Positions 34,520-46,282 of a stretch of DNA of 64,000 bases are shown here, piece by piece. Made by a program: the position numbers and the translations under genes. The DNA is from Stagonosporopsis chrysanthemi (lineage: Eukaryota > Ascomycota > Dothideomycetes > Pleosporales > Didymellaceae), in assembly GCA_022560025.1 (NCBI GenBank), contig JAFISE010000013.1, positions 124,001 through 188,000 of the forward strand. Direction: 5' to 3'. The stretch's first letter is position 1, and every line of letters begins with the position of its first letter. The notes under the pieces are model-generated. The model was given only the letters and a program-made list of their open reading frames with translations, was not told the DNA's origin and did no database searches.

Positions 34520-35398
34520 ATGTCTCTCAAGAATCAGAACGTCATCATCACAGGTGCTTCCATGGGCATCGGCGCTACAATCGCTAAACGGCTTGCTTCC
34601 GAGTCCGCCAATCTGATCCTCCTTGCGCGCTCAGAAGACAAACTGAAGGATGTTGCCCAAGAATGTCTGCAAGCTCAGTCTAGCATCAAAGTCCACACTG
34701 CAAGCGTGGATGTCAGCAATCATGAGTCTTTGAGGAAGGCGGTGTCAAACGCAGTTAACGAGCTGGGTCCCATTGATGTCCTCGTCAACAACGCTGGCCT
34801 GGCTGTCGGCGCACCAAACACATTTCCTGACCTGACTATTGAGCAAATCAACACCATGAGCGGCACTAATATCAATGGCTTCATGTACGCAACATACGCA
34901 GCTCTTAACGAGGGCAAGATGAAGAAGAGGAACAAGGGTACAATCCTCAACATTACCAGCACGACAGGGCTGGAGGTCCCTCCGTTCCCTGGCGAGGCAG
35001 TGTACCACGCCAGCAAGGCATTTCAGGAGGCGTTCAGCAATGTTCTCAGGACTGAACTAGTAGGGACGGATATCAAGGTTTTGGCGTTGAGACCAGGTGT
35101 CACAGCAACGAACTTTCACGAGCTGCGGTATGTCACGTCCTTCAGGCTTCCTCGTGTTTGCACCAACTAACAACGCTCCAGCGTCGGCTACGATAAAGGC
35201 CAGTACGACACCTTTATGGAAGGCTTTGAGCCTCTCATCTCGGAAGACATTGCGGAGGGTGCAATATTTATGCTAAACCAAAAGGAAAGGGTCAGCGTCA
35301 AGGCGTTGGACATTGTGCCTACTGCGCAGAGGAGCTTGCAAGTTATTGACAAAAACTGGAACCAGAGGGGTGAAGACAGGAAGGGAACACATATGTAG
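34520..35398 (+). CDS. Short-chain dehydrogenase/reductase (YMR226C/serine dehydrogenase-like)
   Basis: A classical NAD(P)-dependent SDR. Exons 34520-35127 and 35182-35398 around a 54-bp intron (gtatgt...ctccag) give 274 residues. Cofactor-binding TGASMGIG lies at residues 11-18, followed by LLARSEDKL, where the Arg suggests NADP preference. NNAG is near residue 90. The active-site Ser lies in ILNITSTTG, and the Tyr and Lys in YHASK. The C-terminus (SEDIAEGAIFMLNQKERV) and overall size resemble the yeast YMR226C group, which oxidises serine and 3-hydroxy acids, but the substrate cannot be read from sequence. No targeting signal. Complete. Confidence 0.88.
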
Positions 35399-35982
35399 AT
35401 TGTGGTGGGAAACTGGAGTCTCACGAAGAAGGCCTGAAATCGCGAATGGATTTGTGCTCGAGAACGGCGTTGTGAGACATGCGTGCGGACAACCACATAA
35501 ATCTTAACTAGCAGCTCGTCCGTAGTTCTCATTAATCTGCAATAGGTAGAATATTCTTTGATCAGGAAAACCACCAGACGCATCGCCCAATATCTTCGCC
35601 TTAATCGAGAAGTAGGATTTTTGTATGCGTCCTTCGTTGTTCATTGGAAGCCGGAGGCGATCAGGGAACGGGCTTATAGCGTGGCGGTGCAACTGTGGCT
35701 GGAACGCCACGGCCTTCTTGCCGATCCGGCAACTCTGATTCGTCATAGCTATGGATCGTCGTGTTGACGTATGCACCTGCTCACAAGCAGGCCGCAGGCC
35801 TGCAACAGAACAAGTGCTTGGCTTGAGCTCCTCCAAGGACTACAATACGGTAGCTGAGAACTGACACAGCCCCCCGATTAGCCACCTGGACCTTCTCACC
35901 TGTATAAAACCTCTGCACTCGCATCTACATTGCTTGCAACCACCCCGCTTCCTCAGATATTCGTCGTAAACGGTTATTCACA
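35399..35982. other. Intergenic, 584 bp
   Basis: Between the dehydrogenase and the spartin-like gene. It carries the TATA box listed next; no gene seen. Confidence 0.4.
35901..35910 (+). promoter_or_regulatory. TATA box of the spartin-like gene
   Basis: tgtataaaac, about 75 bp before the ATG at 35983, followed by a C/T-rich stretch, the common fungal core-promoter arrangement. Confidence 0.55.
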
Positions 35983-37629
35983 ATGAGCGGTCACGGCGAC
36001 CCAAGACTTCTCTACACGATTGGAGGCATCAAAGCCTACCACATCCAGCAGGGAGAGGAGACGTCCCTCACGCCGTCAGGGCCGCAGACGCTCTCTCTGC
36101 TCATGGTCCCTACCAATTCGCCCTTCGCCGACCTTAGCAGCACGCGGCCACAGAGCGAAGCGCCAGAGGAAGACTTCTACCTACACCTCAACCTCCCGCC
36201 CGAGCTCGATCTCCCTCTGCCTGCCACGACCCAGATCTACCACCAGCCACCGCACAGCTATCTCATTCCACGTTGGGACTTGGGCCCAGAGAGCGGGGCG
36301 TTCACTAGAATCGAGTTTCCAGCGATCGGCAAGGGCCCTGGAGCAGTGACACAGGAGGATATCGACACGTTCGAGACAATTCTGGCACAATGCACTGCTT
36401 TTCTTGAGCGTGCGCAGAACCCATATCCATCTGAGAAGGGCGGTCACAAAGCCTACAATCCTCAGGATTATGCACCCGGCCAAGGTTACGGAGGCGCAGG
36501 CGTAGCAGGGTCTAGCAAACAGCAGCAACATGGCGAGATCGTCTTGGTAGACGAGGAGAACGGTAGCGTGGTCGGAGAGCTGGCTGAAGGCGCGCAGATC
36601 GTTGAGGACCCCAGACTCCAGGCTGGATCGAAGAGTAAGTCACAGCCCTAAGTATCGTTGGTTCGTTTTCTCATTGCTAATGCAGAACTAGACCCCGTTG
36701 AGATCGTTGTATCTGCTGACGGCAAGCGCATCGATGTCAAGCCTCTCTCCGAAGATTACCTCGACATGGCCCGCCATCCCGCCTACAAGAACTCGACATT
36801 AGTGCAGAATTCGGCTGCCGCGTCACGCTTGATCGTTACCGGGTCCAGCTATTTGAGCAACATGCTGGTATCTGGTGCAGAAGGCTTTATCAACAAGACC
36901 AAGCCGAACGAGCAACCCATGGTCTTCAATCCTGCAACACACGATCGCGTCCGTAAGATCAACACAATGACAACTGGCGTCGCTGGCTTCTCGGCCAAGA
37001 CTGTTGGCACGATAGGGAAGCATGCACAGAATTTTGCCGCTGGTCTGGCTGGCCATAAGAACACTCAGCACAAGAGCTTGAATCCCGACGGCACACACAA
37101 CGAGAACTACAAGCCGGGACTTCTCAACAAGACCTTGATTGCATGGTCGACCATTGGCGATGGCCTGGCACAATCGGGCAAACAGATCCTTACCTCTGGT
37201 GGCGCTGCAGCGAGTGCTGCCGTTGGCCACAGATGGGGCGCAGAAGCTGGAAGTTTGACCGGCGAACTCGCTGGCGGAGTCAAGAACGTCGGCCTCGTGT
37301 ACATCGACGTTACAGGTGTGACACGCCGCGGCATCCTCAAGAGTGTCGCCAAGGGCATGGTTGTCGGCAAGGTCAAGAACAAAAAGGGTCAGGAACAGAC
37401 CATCATGGTCGGCGGCGGTGACGGCGGCTCCATCTCGCCAGGAACTGCTGCTAAATTGAATCCCATGAACAACGCTACCAACACCGGTCTGCCGCCCAAC
37501 ATGTCGAGCAACAGCCCTGCCGGTCAGGTCAGCTTTGGCAACCAAGCCCCGCCCAGCTACCGAACTGGTGTTGGCGAGAGCCTCGAAGGACAGCCTGCTT
37601 ACCAAGGTTACCCGAATGAGAAGAGGTGA
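35983..37629 (+). CDS. Spartin/senescence-domain protein
   Basis: Exons 35983-36634 and 36686-37629, joined over a 51-bp intron (gtaagt...atgcag), give 531 residues. The N-terminal half (YTIGGIKAYHIQQGEE, then a Pro-rich stretch with FYLHLNLPPELDLPLP) is the region found upstream of senescence domains in fungi. The second exon holds the senescence domain from about residue 265 (SRLIVTGSSYLSNMLVSGAE) with Gly/Ala-rich amphipathic helices (GGAAASAAVGHRWGAEAG, GELAGGVKNVGLVYIDVTGV). The tail is disordered, Pro/Asn-rich. Family members bind lipid droplets and other lipid surfaces; human spartin links droplets to autophagy. That role is by analogy. No signal peptide. Complete. Confidence 0.83.
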
Positions 37630-40600
37630 AGGGGCTTTGCGTAGGTTTGTGTAAGAGGATATCACGAGGTATGACGTTATGATCGATAGTTCAATTAAGT
37701 AGCAGCAAGCACTGTCCCGAGTTTGTTAAGTACACAATTGTAGACCTCGTTTTTTCATTATTTTCTTTGGCATGGTACATCGTCCTCCCAATTCAAGTTT
37801 CTTCAACATCCCATTAGTTTCAGTCACAGCTGGAGTTTTCTTCTTGCTAACAGCCTTTGTGAAACGGACCAGCCCGTGTACGCATTTGCACCTGGAATGT
37901 GATGCCGGCAATGCCCCTTCTTCCTAAGTCTGTCCTCCGCTCCTCGCTCAGACAATGACTCTCTGCAGCAACCTGGTCGATGCAACACGCATGACTGGAA
38001 CGAGTGGCGTGCATAGCTCATACATAATACAGATACTAGAACTTGTTGGCGGATTCTTTGCGCGCAAGATGCTGGTACCCCTTGGCCTTAGGAAACCTTA
38101 GGAAACCTTTGATGTGCGTTTGGATGTATATATGTCCACGTATGTTGATCAGATAGTAGGTGACCATGGTGTCTGACTGAGTGACCAGATCTTGCAGTTG
38201 GACCTTTGGCGAGCTTGTCACGTTTCTAACTGAACTGAACTTTTGCGAGACACGGTTTAAGTCAAGGTGAGATCTTGGTAAGAACAATGCAAGGTCCTTG
38301 GATCTCCACAAATAGAGTAAGCCACTGGCTTGTACCCTGGGCGGAATCAATTGAAGATGAAGAGTGGAGTTGACCAAGTGGTTCGTTCGAAATTAAGATA
38401 CACTTTAGCGACTGTCGAATACGCTTTTCGACATCTGCAGCGACGATGTTTCAGGTTATATCAGCGAAAGGAATGCTATGAAAATGTAGAAATGTCGTTG
38501 ATTCGACCCACAAAACTGGCTGTACTTAACGATGGAAATATTGCTGGTGGGAGCACCTCTGCATTGTCTTACATTGAAAGACCACCGTTGATGTACTGCA
38601 CTATTGATGGCTTATCGACAACACGAATTCCTCCGTCTAACTGTTGATGCCTGACGTAGATATTTGATTGAAGACACCGAACTTTTTGTTGTCATTGCCC
38701 TTTGACGCTACGAATGGGTTATCATAAGAATAGTCACAGTGCCCCAAGCAAGTGCTTCTTATGCAGGGAAAGTCAACGTCTGGTGCATATCCACTCGGAG
38801 ATGTGATTACAGAAACCCAGAGTCATCTCCGTCACACCAAGCTCAGGAAACGGAGGACAAAGTTTCCATGTTGTCGTTATCGCGGTGCATCTGGGCCATC
38901 AACAACTTCCCACGTGATCCGTTGATTGTGTAATTCTCACTCCGAGCTAGCATCTGGAGGAAGAGATCATGTGAATAACGCCTGGCACGACCGGGGCTCC
39001 ACGCGTGGCAAACGCTACTAGTACTCGCCACCAGGGCGGCGAGATCGACAGGTGGTCAATAGTGATCTGCATGCGGCTCAAGAAAGTTAATCTGGGGTAA
39101 GTCTGGTACAACAATACACTGCACATAACGCATAAGTTGCTCATATCGATTTTCGTGTCCTTCACCGTACGGTGTAGATACATACCTCGCTCGTAGAACC
39201 GGTTGCCTGAAGTTCAGAGAGTCTAGGTCTTGGTTTTCTTCGATATGAGATAGACATGGTTATGAATAAAGTGACTTACCTTCAGGTACGTTGTACTCTC
39301 ATTCCGTACTCTCGCGTCGTGTTTATTTCTTTATCATTGAATCATTCTTTATCAGTCTCCTCGGGGCCAGTCGTTGAATAAAGAGGTCCAAGGATATATG
39401 TTGCTGCTCAGCGGCTGTCGATTCGCCCGTGGATATGTAGGTGCCCTGTATTTTTTCTGGTATGCACCTGACTGTGACGCAACTCGTTCTTACGCCGTGA
39501 CCTGCTGTCAGAACATAGTCTGCGACTCTACAGTATCGCAGAATAAGTGATCGCGTTGTGCAACCGCTCTGGCAGGATAGTCTCGCATTGTGACCAGCGG
39601 TTGTGGAACATCAAGTACGACGTAGCACCTGACATGTCTTCTGCTGATACAATGCTCAATAAGTTGTCGCTATTCTCATGACTGCAATTGGAAGATCAAA
39701 GAGCGGTCTGGGCATATAGACCAAGGCAGACTTTGAGTCTGTGCATGCCTGAAAGACCTTCACAGCAGCGTCCTCCCGCCAGAATTCCCTCCCGGGTGCC
39801 CTCAATTGGCCAATACTCGAGACGTTCCTAGCTTACGTCTGAGCGTGCATAGGTATTTCAGGTCGCGCCCTAGGTCCACGAAAGGATTACTAGCACATAA
39901 GAGCGCAGGAAGAAATGAACCAATCGGTACATGAGCCAACGTGGTCTTACCTCTGTGAAGTAACACGCCAGGCCCTGCAAAGTCCTGCAAAGACGGACAA
40001 TGCTCAAGGCGTAATGTGTAACATGTAGCCGACTCAGGGATCTGTGTATGAGTCGGACCGCTTGGACGTGTCACTTGTACGGTGTGGCTCATCGACGACT
40101 GCTTAAATGCACAAACAGGTTGAGAACTTCCATGGCGTCATATGTCTCTTTAAGTCAGAAGCTTTACGTATGAGACCTGATTATCGAAGCATTGTACGTC
40201 AGTGTGTTTATTCTTGACTCAAGTAAGATACCACTTCCGTCAATGTTGCAGCGCAAAAATATGGCGTTGCGAGTCAGCGGAGCTGCTCTTCGGCCGACTC
40301 ACACAGGAACAGACTTTAGCGAAGCCTCGGTCATTTCTTACAGGATGGGTAATCCGGCATTGGCTGAAGGTCGTTGCAAGAACTCAAGCCTTGCTCGGAG
40401 GCACGAATGAACGTCTGATCTAGGACACACCTCCGAAATAGCGTACACCCTTATGTACGACATCAAAGATCGTCTCAGCTCATCTATGTCGATCGTGCCA
40501 CTAAGCCAAACGGTGTGGCTTGACCTCGATCACAGCGAACAGCTTCATGTCAATAATTTCCATCCTGTATCTTTCCGAGAGCACAAACGTTTGAACGATG

Positions 40601-43600
40601 AGCAATGGTAGATGCGTTTCGACATTGATCAATCGAGGAACAAGAGAGCATTGTCCTGGAACCGACTACTGCAAGTGACCAGGAAAAAATTAGATTGGCT
40701 TGCTTACCTTGCCTTAAAACATGGAAACACGGCTTATGCATCTAACACCTCACACCGTTTGCCAAAGGAGGGAAAAGGATGTAAAGGCTGGCCAGCAGGC
40801 ATGACGCCACCTCTTTCTCTGAGCCTGTGAGATTCTGCGGTATTGTCTGCGCATGCAGTATGCAAGACATGGCGTCGTTGGTCCCAGCCTCGAACTTTGT
40901 CGAATCAAAACAGCCACCCATAGCGGAGCTGCGGGACCCCGTTCCTATCCCTGAAAGGACTACAGAGACCAGTAGTGGAAGCCCTCAGAACGGAGAGCTT
41001 CGCTTGGTGTATTCGGAGTCGATATACCGACGTCGAACAAGCTTCGTTGGCATTGCGTTTCTGACGGCCTGCAGAGCAATGTCGTGAGACCTGACTCTGA
41101 GCTCCTCGTACGTGATCCATTCGGACGTGAACCACTCGCCGCGGCTTATCATTCATAGTGGACTGGAGGGTGCAGAGTCATCACCCGAATGCATGCCGCG
41201 GCCCTAATGCCTGCCTCCATGGATAATGCCTGATGATCCCGCACACACCCTGGCCCCAGTTTTGCACAGCAGTGCGGCAGTGCTCATTGCGATACTGGAA
41301 ACAAATATTGATAGAGGTATGGGGGTTGTTGCACAGCTTCTGCATGTTCCGCCGCTATTTGCACAGCTGCTCGGTGCTGTACGTCAACTTTTGGCTCCTC
41401 CCTGCTTGGAAAAGCGCTTCACTGGTACGCTAGCGGTAGGCGCGGCTGCATTCCTGAACCCTTGAGAGTGCACTTTCACCTTGCCTTCGACCTCGCCAGC
41501 CTTGCTGCCGCTCACACATGCAACGCCGTGCTTCTGCATCGCCTCAATGTTGGCGTGGTAACTTTACCGGCGTCGAGCGTTTTCATTGACGTGTAAGCCA
41601 ATGGTGCATCAGCCCCGCCCTCCATGTTGCTCCACCCACCCTCTCGAGCCAGCAGTCCAGATCGGAGTGGGCTAGGCCAACAGACGCACCGATACGAGCA
41701 GCCGCGCGATCATGATCCTTAAGGCTGTTCACTTTACGGCTATCGCGACGAAGTACCAAGTCATGTCGATGATCGAGTGGCACGCGACTGGCTATGCCAT
41801 ATTGGACAATGTGAGCATGTCATGAGCCCAACGAACATGACGCAACCGTCCCTTCGGCTGACAAGAAGCTAACAACTGGCAGCTGACAACGACAGTCAGT
41901 CTTTGAGTTGTCGCAACTTGGGAAGAAGAGTGTGCTTGAAGCACTGTGACAATACTGATGACACAGCGTCAAAAACGGTATCGATGACAGCCAATTTCCA
42001 TGAACAATTCGCCGCGTATTCTTCTAGAATACTCGCAAAGGACGATTCCATGGGCTAAGCATATCAGACTGACAGTCCAGCAGAGGTCTTGCAACTGTAT
42101 GTCCGCTAATTCGAAGTTTTATCATCGGTTTATGGAACCGAAGCTGCTTTACGCCCTAATCTGCGTCGAGACTCATCGTCATGTGTTCGATTTACGGCTT
42201 CGTCTGAGCGGGACAAGAGTATGCGCAAAGGTAGCCGCTTGCCTGAGATTTGTAACGTCAGCTCACTCTCGCCTGAAGATAACGCCGTACCAATACCCAA
42301 GTAGTCTCCCCGGATTCTCAAGTGCACTAGTTCAAAGGCCATCAGTCTTCCAGAGCGATCATGACCACGAGACAAGACACATCGTCTATCGTTGGTAACC
42401 CGCCACTTCGCTTTGGACCAGCTCTTACTCTAGATCATCTTCCTGTTCTCAGCTTCCAAGTCCAGAGGCTCGTCTTACACACTAGTATCTTAGTCGGCGC
42501 TGTTTGTGATAGCCAGTGATGGTGTTGACGAACGCAAAGGTTGTCGAGGTCCTTCGAACTCAGCTAGTCAAGCTGTGAAGTCGTCGTTCACTCGGGCTTT
42601 CTGCACTCGAGGCTCACGCTCTCAACCTATCGGATGAAGCGTCAATCATGCCGTGCAGAGGTGCATGGGCGTGCATCCGGATGCAGGTATACGGCTCTGT
42701 AAACGGCTGCGTGTCTCGCGAGGAGACGGCAACAGATCCGCAGTATGCGGAGATCACTTTGAACACCAGCATGTACCCGTAGCCGGAGTACAATGACGCA
42801 ACGTTGACATTCAGTACAAATTTCTTCAAGGAGATGCACTTTCGCAATTGCCATGTCCTATGGGCTAGTCACAGTATCGGACATCTAAGATCGCGTATAG
42901 ATCACATTACAGCACGAATTGCATCAACAGATTTTACGAAAATGAGCACTACTGTGCATTTAAGAGCTGCATACAACTTTGAAAAATTACACTGAATAAA
43001 TTTATTCCAGACGAAGAGCATAAAAGCGCATAGTTACACGCATGGAGGTCCACCTATCTCTATGCAGGGTGTTCCGCTCAGCAGAGATGGCGCGCAACGG
43101 AAAAGTCATCATTCGATCGCCTGCATGGCGGCTGCCCACCCTCCCATACATATTGTGTGTATGCACGAGCAGGCCTCGTACATACTTCACTTCAACACAA
43201 TTGGAGCGCGTATATGATCCCGCGGGCCGGCAGCTTGATCTGCAAGAACAGGGTACACATCCCAGTTCTGTAATATTTGGCTTTCAGTAAGTACTGTAAG
43301 CGAACGCGGACCATGTACCTCTTCAGCCGGTGCAGGTACGTACTGGTGCCAGCGGCTCGAAGAAAATGAACAATGTCAATCCCCAAGTACATTCAACGGC
43401 ACGGCCTCTCTGGTCTAACGCGACTGTAACAGGCAAAGTGTCTGACAGGAAAAGGCAATCGGCCGGTGACCGGACAATGCAGGGTGCTGTCGCTGGCTAC
43501 TACAACCGAGCACGAGCAAAAGGCACGCCATATGCGCAGCAGTGTCAAGCACATGGTATCGAGCACATTCCGCTCGGTATTCCCGCCCTCGAAAGGGCCA

Positions 43601-44630
43601 CGCTTTGGGGACGCTCGGCTGCAGGGTCGCGGACGCCGTTAATTAATATCAACTGCTTAGCGATAAAACATCCGTTGGTCGGTTTACACACCTCACGATA
43701 TTGACTGCAGTGGCTATGCGATGTTGAAGAGCCGTAATACCAATTAGCCGTGCAGACGTATGGGCGGAGGACTAGGACACCAGCCCTGCCGCCAAAATGA
43801 CCGGGGCGCCTATCGTCGCCATTACTGTGAACGCCACGCCTGCTCGAGGTCCGCTTGCAGCGGCTAGTCCATGCGCTCTAAGAGCAATGCGCAATTGAGG
43901 CCTAGAGCGACTCTCCACTGAGCTCAGACGGATTGTCGCCAAGCGGGGCATATATTGGCCCATCGATCATCAGCCGCATCGTCTGCTTGCCCGCGCGGCC
44001 TTTTCTCCATCTCGCGCGGCAAGCTGGCGTCCAAACAGGGACCACTAGGTGGGCGTACAACAGTGTCCTGGCGTGGGCGTCCGGATGGCGCCATGAGGTG
44101 AGAGGGGTGCGAGCAGTCAGTCATTCGCGCAGTCTCGTGCCCCCAGCAGCATCAGGACCGGAGCGAGCGCGGGGCGGTTGCACAAATGTCTGCACCACTG
44201 CACGACGCCCACTGTACGCGCTGCAGTCGATCCCTGAAGGCGCAGCGTCTAGGGTGCCCGGAATATGCGAGCGATTCAACGGCTTGCGGGATCCAAGCAT
44301 GACGCTCGCGCTCACCTGGCGCAGGGACTATGCCCGACTTGTCCCACACCCTGGCCCGCCTCTGGATTTTTGCGACTACCCTCATGCTCCAGCCAGGTTC
44401 ACACTACCCCAAACTCTGCTAAGGGAATGTCCTGCAGCTCCATCAGCGCCGGGAAGCGAAGCATCAGCGGCCGCCGTAGCCCGCCCGCAAGCATGTGTTT
44501 AAATACTAGACAGTTCCGCTGCTTCCCCGGTGCAAGCGGATTCTCTCTCCCACCATTCGATGTGATCTTCGTTCACTGGTTCTTTGTAGTAGTTCACGTT
44601 TCGTAACTACCACGCTCGCTGGTCGTCGCC
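37630..44630. other. Seven-kilobase stretch without a supportable gene
   Basis: Only short frames with random-looking composition occur on either strand (for example 39802-40092 minus, 43330-43704 and 43933-44502 plus). None has a domain, a coherent set of splice sites or a skewed codon pattern. It is not visibly AT-rich, so it does not look like heavily RIP-mutated repeats, and I see no transposon ends or reverse-transcriptase motifs. From about 43900 it becomes GC-rich, leading into the GT2 promoter, with a weak TATA-like tttaaata at 44498. It may hold long regulatory DNA, non-coding transcripts or old decayed sequence. Confidence 0.5.
38086..38109. repeat. Tandem 10-bp repeat ccttaggaaa
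   Basis: Two perfect copies of ccttaggaaa followed by the first four bases of a third. Short, in non-coding DNA; most likely replication slippage. Confidence 0.7.
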
Positions 44631-46282
44631 ATGTTTCCCTTTTCCTTCGGCTTGTTCCCTAGTTGGAGTTGGTTTTGTATTTTCGTCACACTCTTGTAGG
44701 TCCCCGTGCTCACATTACACTCTGCCACCGTGCTGTTCCCGCCTCTGGGTCCCAGCCACTGACTCGCCAACTCAGCCTCTTCCGATACTTCAGACTTTGG
44801 GTCAACCTCGCAAGCAATTGGACATATCAGCCCATTCAGCCTGTCGACGAACCGACCGTCACATCCAAGGACGTCACGGTCATCATCCCCACTGTGGCTG
44901 AGGACCTTCAACAGTTGAAGGAAACCGTCCAAAGCGCCTACCGTCTTGAGCCATACGAGTTGATTCTCGTCACTCCTGACTCAAGGATCAAGCGTGTCTA
45001 CCAATTGGTCGAAGAGCTTGGCAACCCCAAGTCAATTCAAGTGTTATCCGTCAGCCAGGCGAACAAGCGTCGCCAGCTGTGCCGGGCAATTCCGGAGGTT
45101 GAGACGAAGATCACACTACTGCTGGATGACGATGTCTGGCTGCCAGAGAAGTTCACAAAGTGGCTCTTGGCACCTTTCGAAGACCCTCGCATGGGAGGTG
45201 TTGGGACAAACCAGCAGCTGCGTCGTGTAAACCGCAACAACATCTGGGAATTCCTCGGGGCCATGTACCTCGTGAGGAGAAACTTCGATTGCACTGCGTG
45301 CAACTGGATCGACGGTGGGCTGCCATGCTTATCTGGCCGAGCAGTGGCGTATCGATCGGAAATCCTCCAGGACCCGAAGTTCACGTATGGCTTCACGCAC
45401 GAGACCTGGGGCAGCGACCACTTTCTCAACGCCGACGACGACAACTTCATTACGCGATGGCTGTTCAACAACAACTGGAAGATCCAGATACAAAACCACC
45501 GCGAATGCGAAGTCGAGACAACACTCGAGAGCGACTCAAAATACCTGCGGCAATGTCTGCGGTGGGTGCGCTCTAATTGGAGGAGCAACCTGACGAGCCT
45601 GGCTGACATGTCAATGTGGATGTACGTGCTAAATCGCTCCTGCAATGCCGATGCTTGCATATTTTTCGCGTCGTTAGGCGCCAAGCACCTGCCCCTCCCT
45701 CCACTCAATGCGCCGACCACCTCGCTAACGCACTGCATTACAGAAGCTACCCATGGTCACTCTACGCTGTCTTCCAGACCACCCTTACGCAATGGGCGTT
45801 TCCCCTCGACTGTCTTCTATTGGCTTCGTTCCATTTCGCATTATCCGAGGCAGGATACTATGCAGCGGACGGTGAGGTGCAGAGCCAGTCTGAGCAATGG
45901 CAGCTGTCGTTGTTCTGGGGACTGTTTCTCGCGCACCTCATCTTCGCGAAGACGATCAAGCTAATTCCGCATTTGTTAAGAAACCCGGGCGACGTGCGTT
46001 TCATCCCGGTCTCGGTCGGATTTGGCTATTTCCACAACCTGATCAAGCTGTACGGCTGCATCACTGTCACAGAGGTATGTCTGCGGTCCCGCATTTATTC
46101 TATCGACACGCGGCTAACTTCCGCATCAGACAACCTGGGGCACTCGTGAAGGCGCAGACGCCGACGACAACATCAGGATGCTGCCTATCCCAAGCGCACC
46201 CATGACTCCGCCTAGGACTCCCACTCCCGAGCAGAGCAAGCTACGCGAGAGGTACGCCATGTTTTCGACTGCTGCGAGTTGA
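44631..46282 (+). CDS. Membrane glycosyltransferase, family GT2 (ZtGT2-like)
   Basis: A processive-type GT2 enzyme. Exons 44631-44695, 44776-45621, 45744-46074 and 46130-46282 give 464 residues. The tiny first exon supplies MFPFSFGLFPSWSWF and the start of the first membrane helix, which continues as FLFRYFRLWVNLASNW. The catalytic domain shows DVTVIIPTV, LLLDDDVWLP (Asp139-141), the ADDDNF block (about 241-246) and QCLRW (Gln281, Arg284, Trp285), the Q-x-x-R-W motif of GT2 polymer synthases. Two or three further helices follow (for example LFWGLFLAHLIF), then TTWGTREGAD and a Pro/Thr-rich cytosolic tail. In Zymoseptoria and Fusarium the closest described type is needed for hyphal growth on solid surfaces and for virulence; its product is not settled. 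Flanked by long empty regions. Confidence 0.88.

Noticed and set aside
37630..44630. RIP-mutated transposon
   Set aside because: The stretch is not visibly AT-rich, and no terminal repeats, transposase or reverse-transcriptase motifs were seen.
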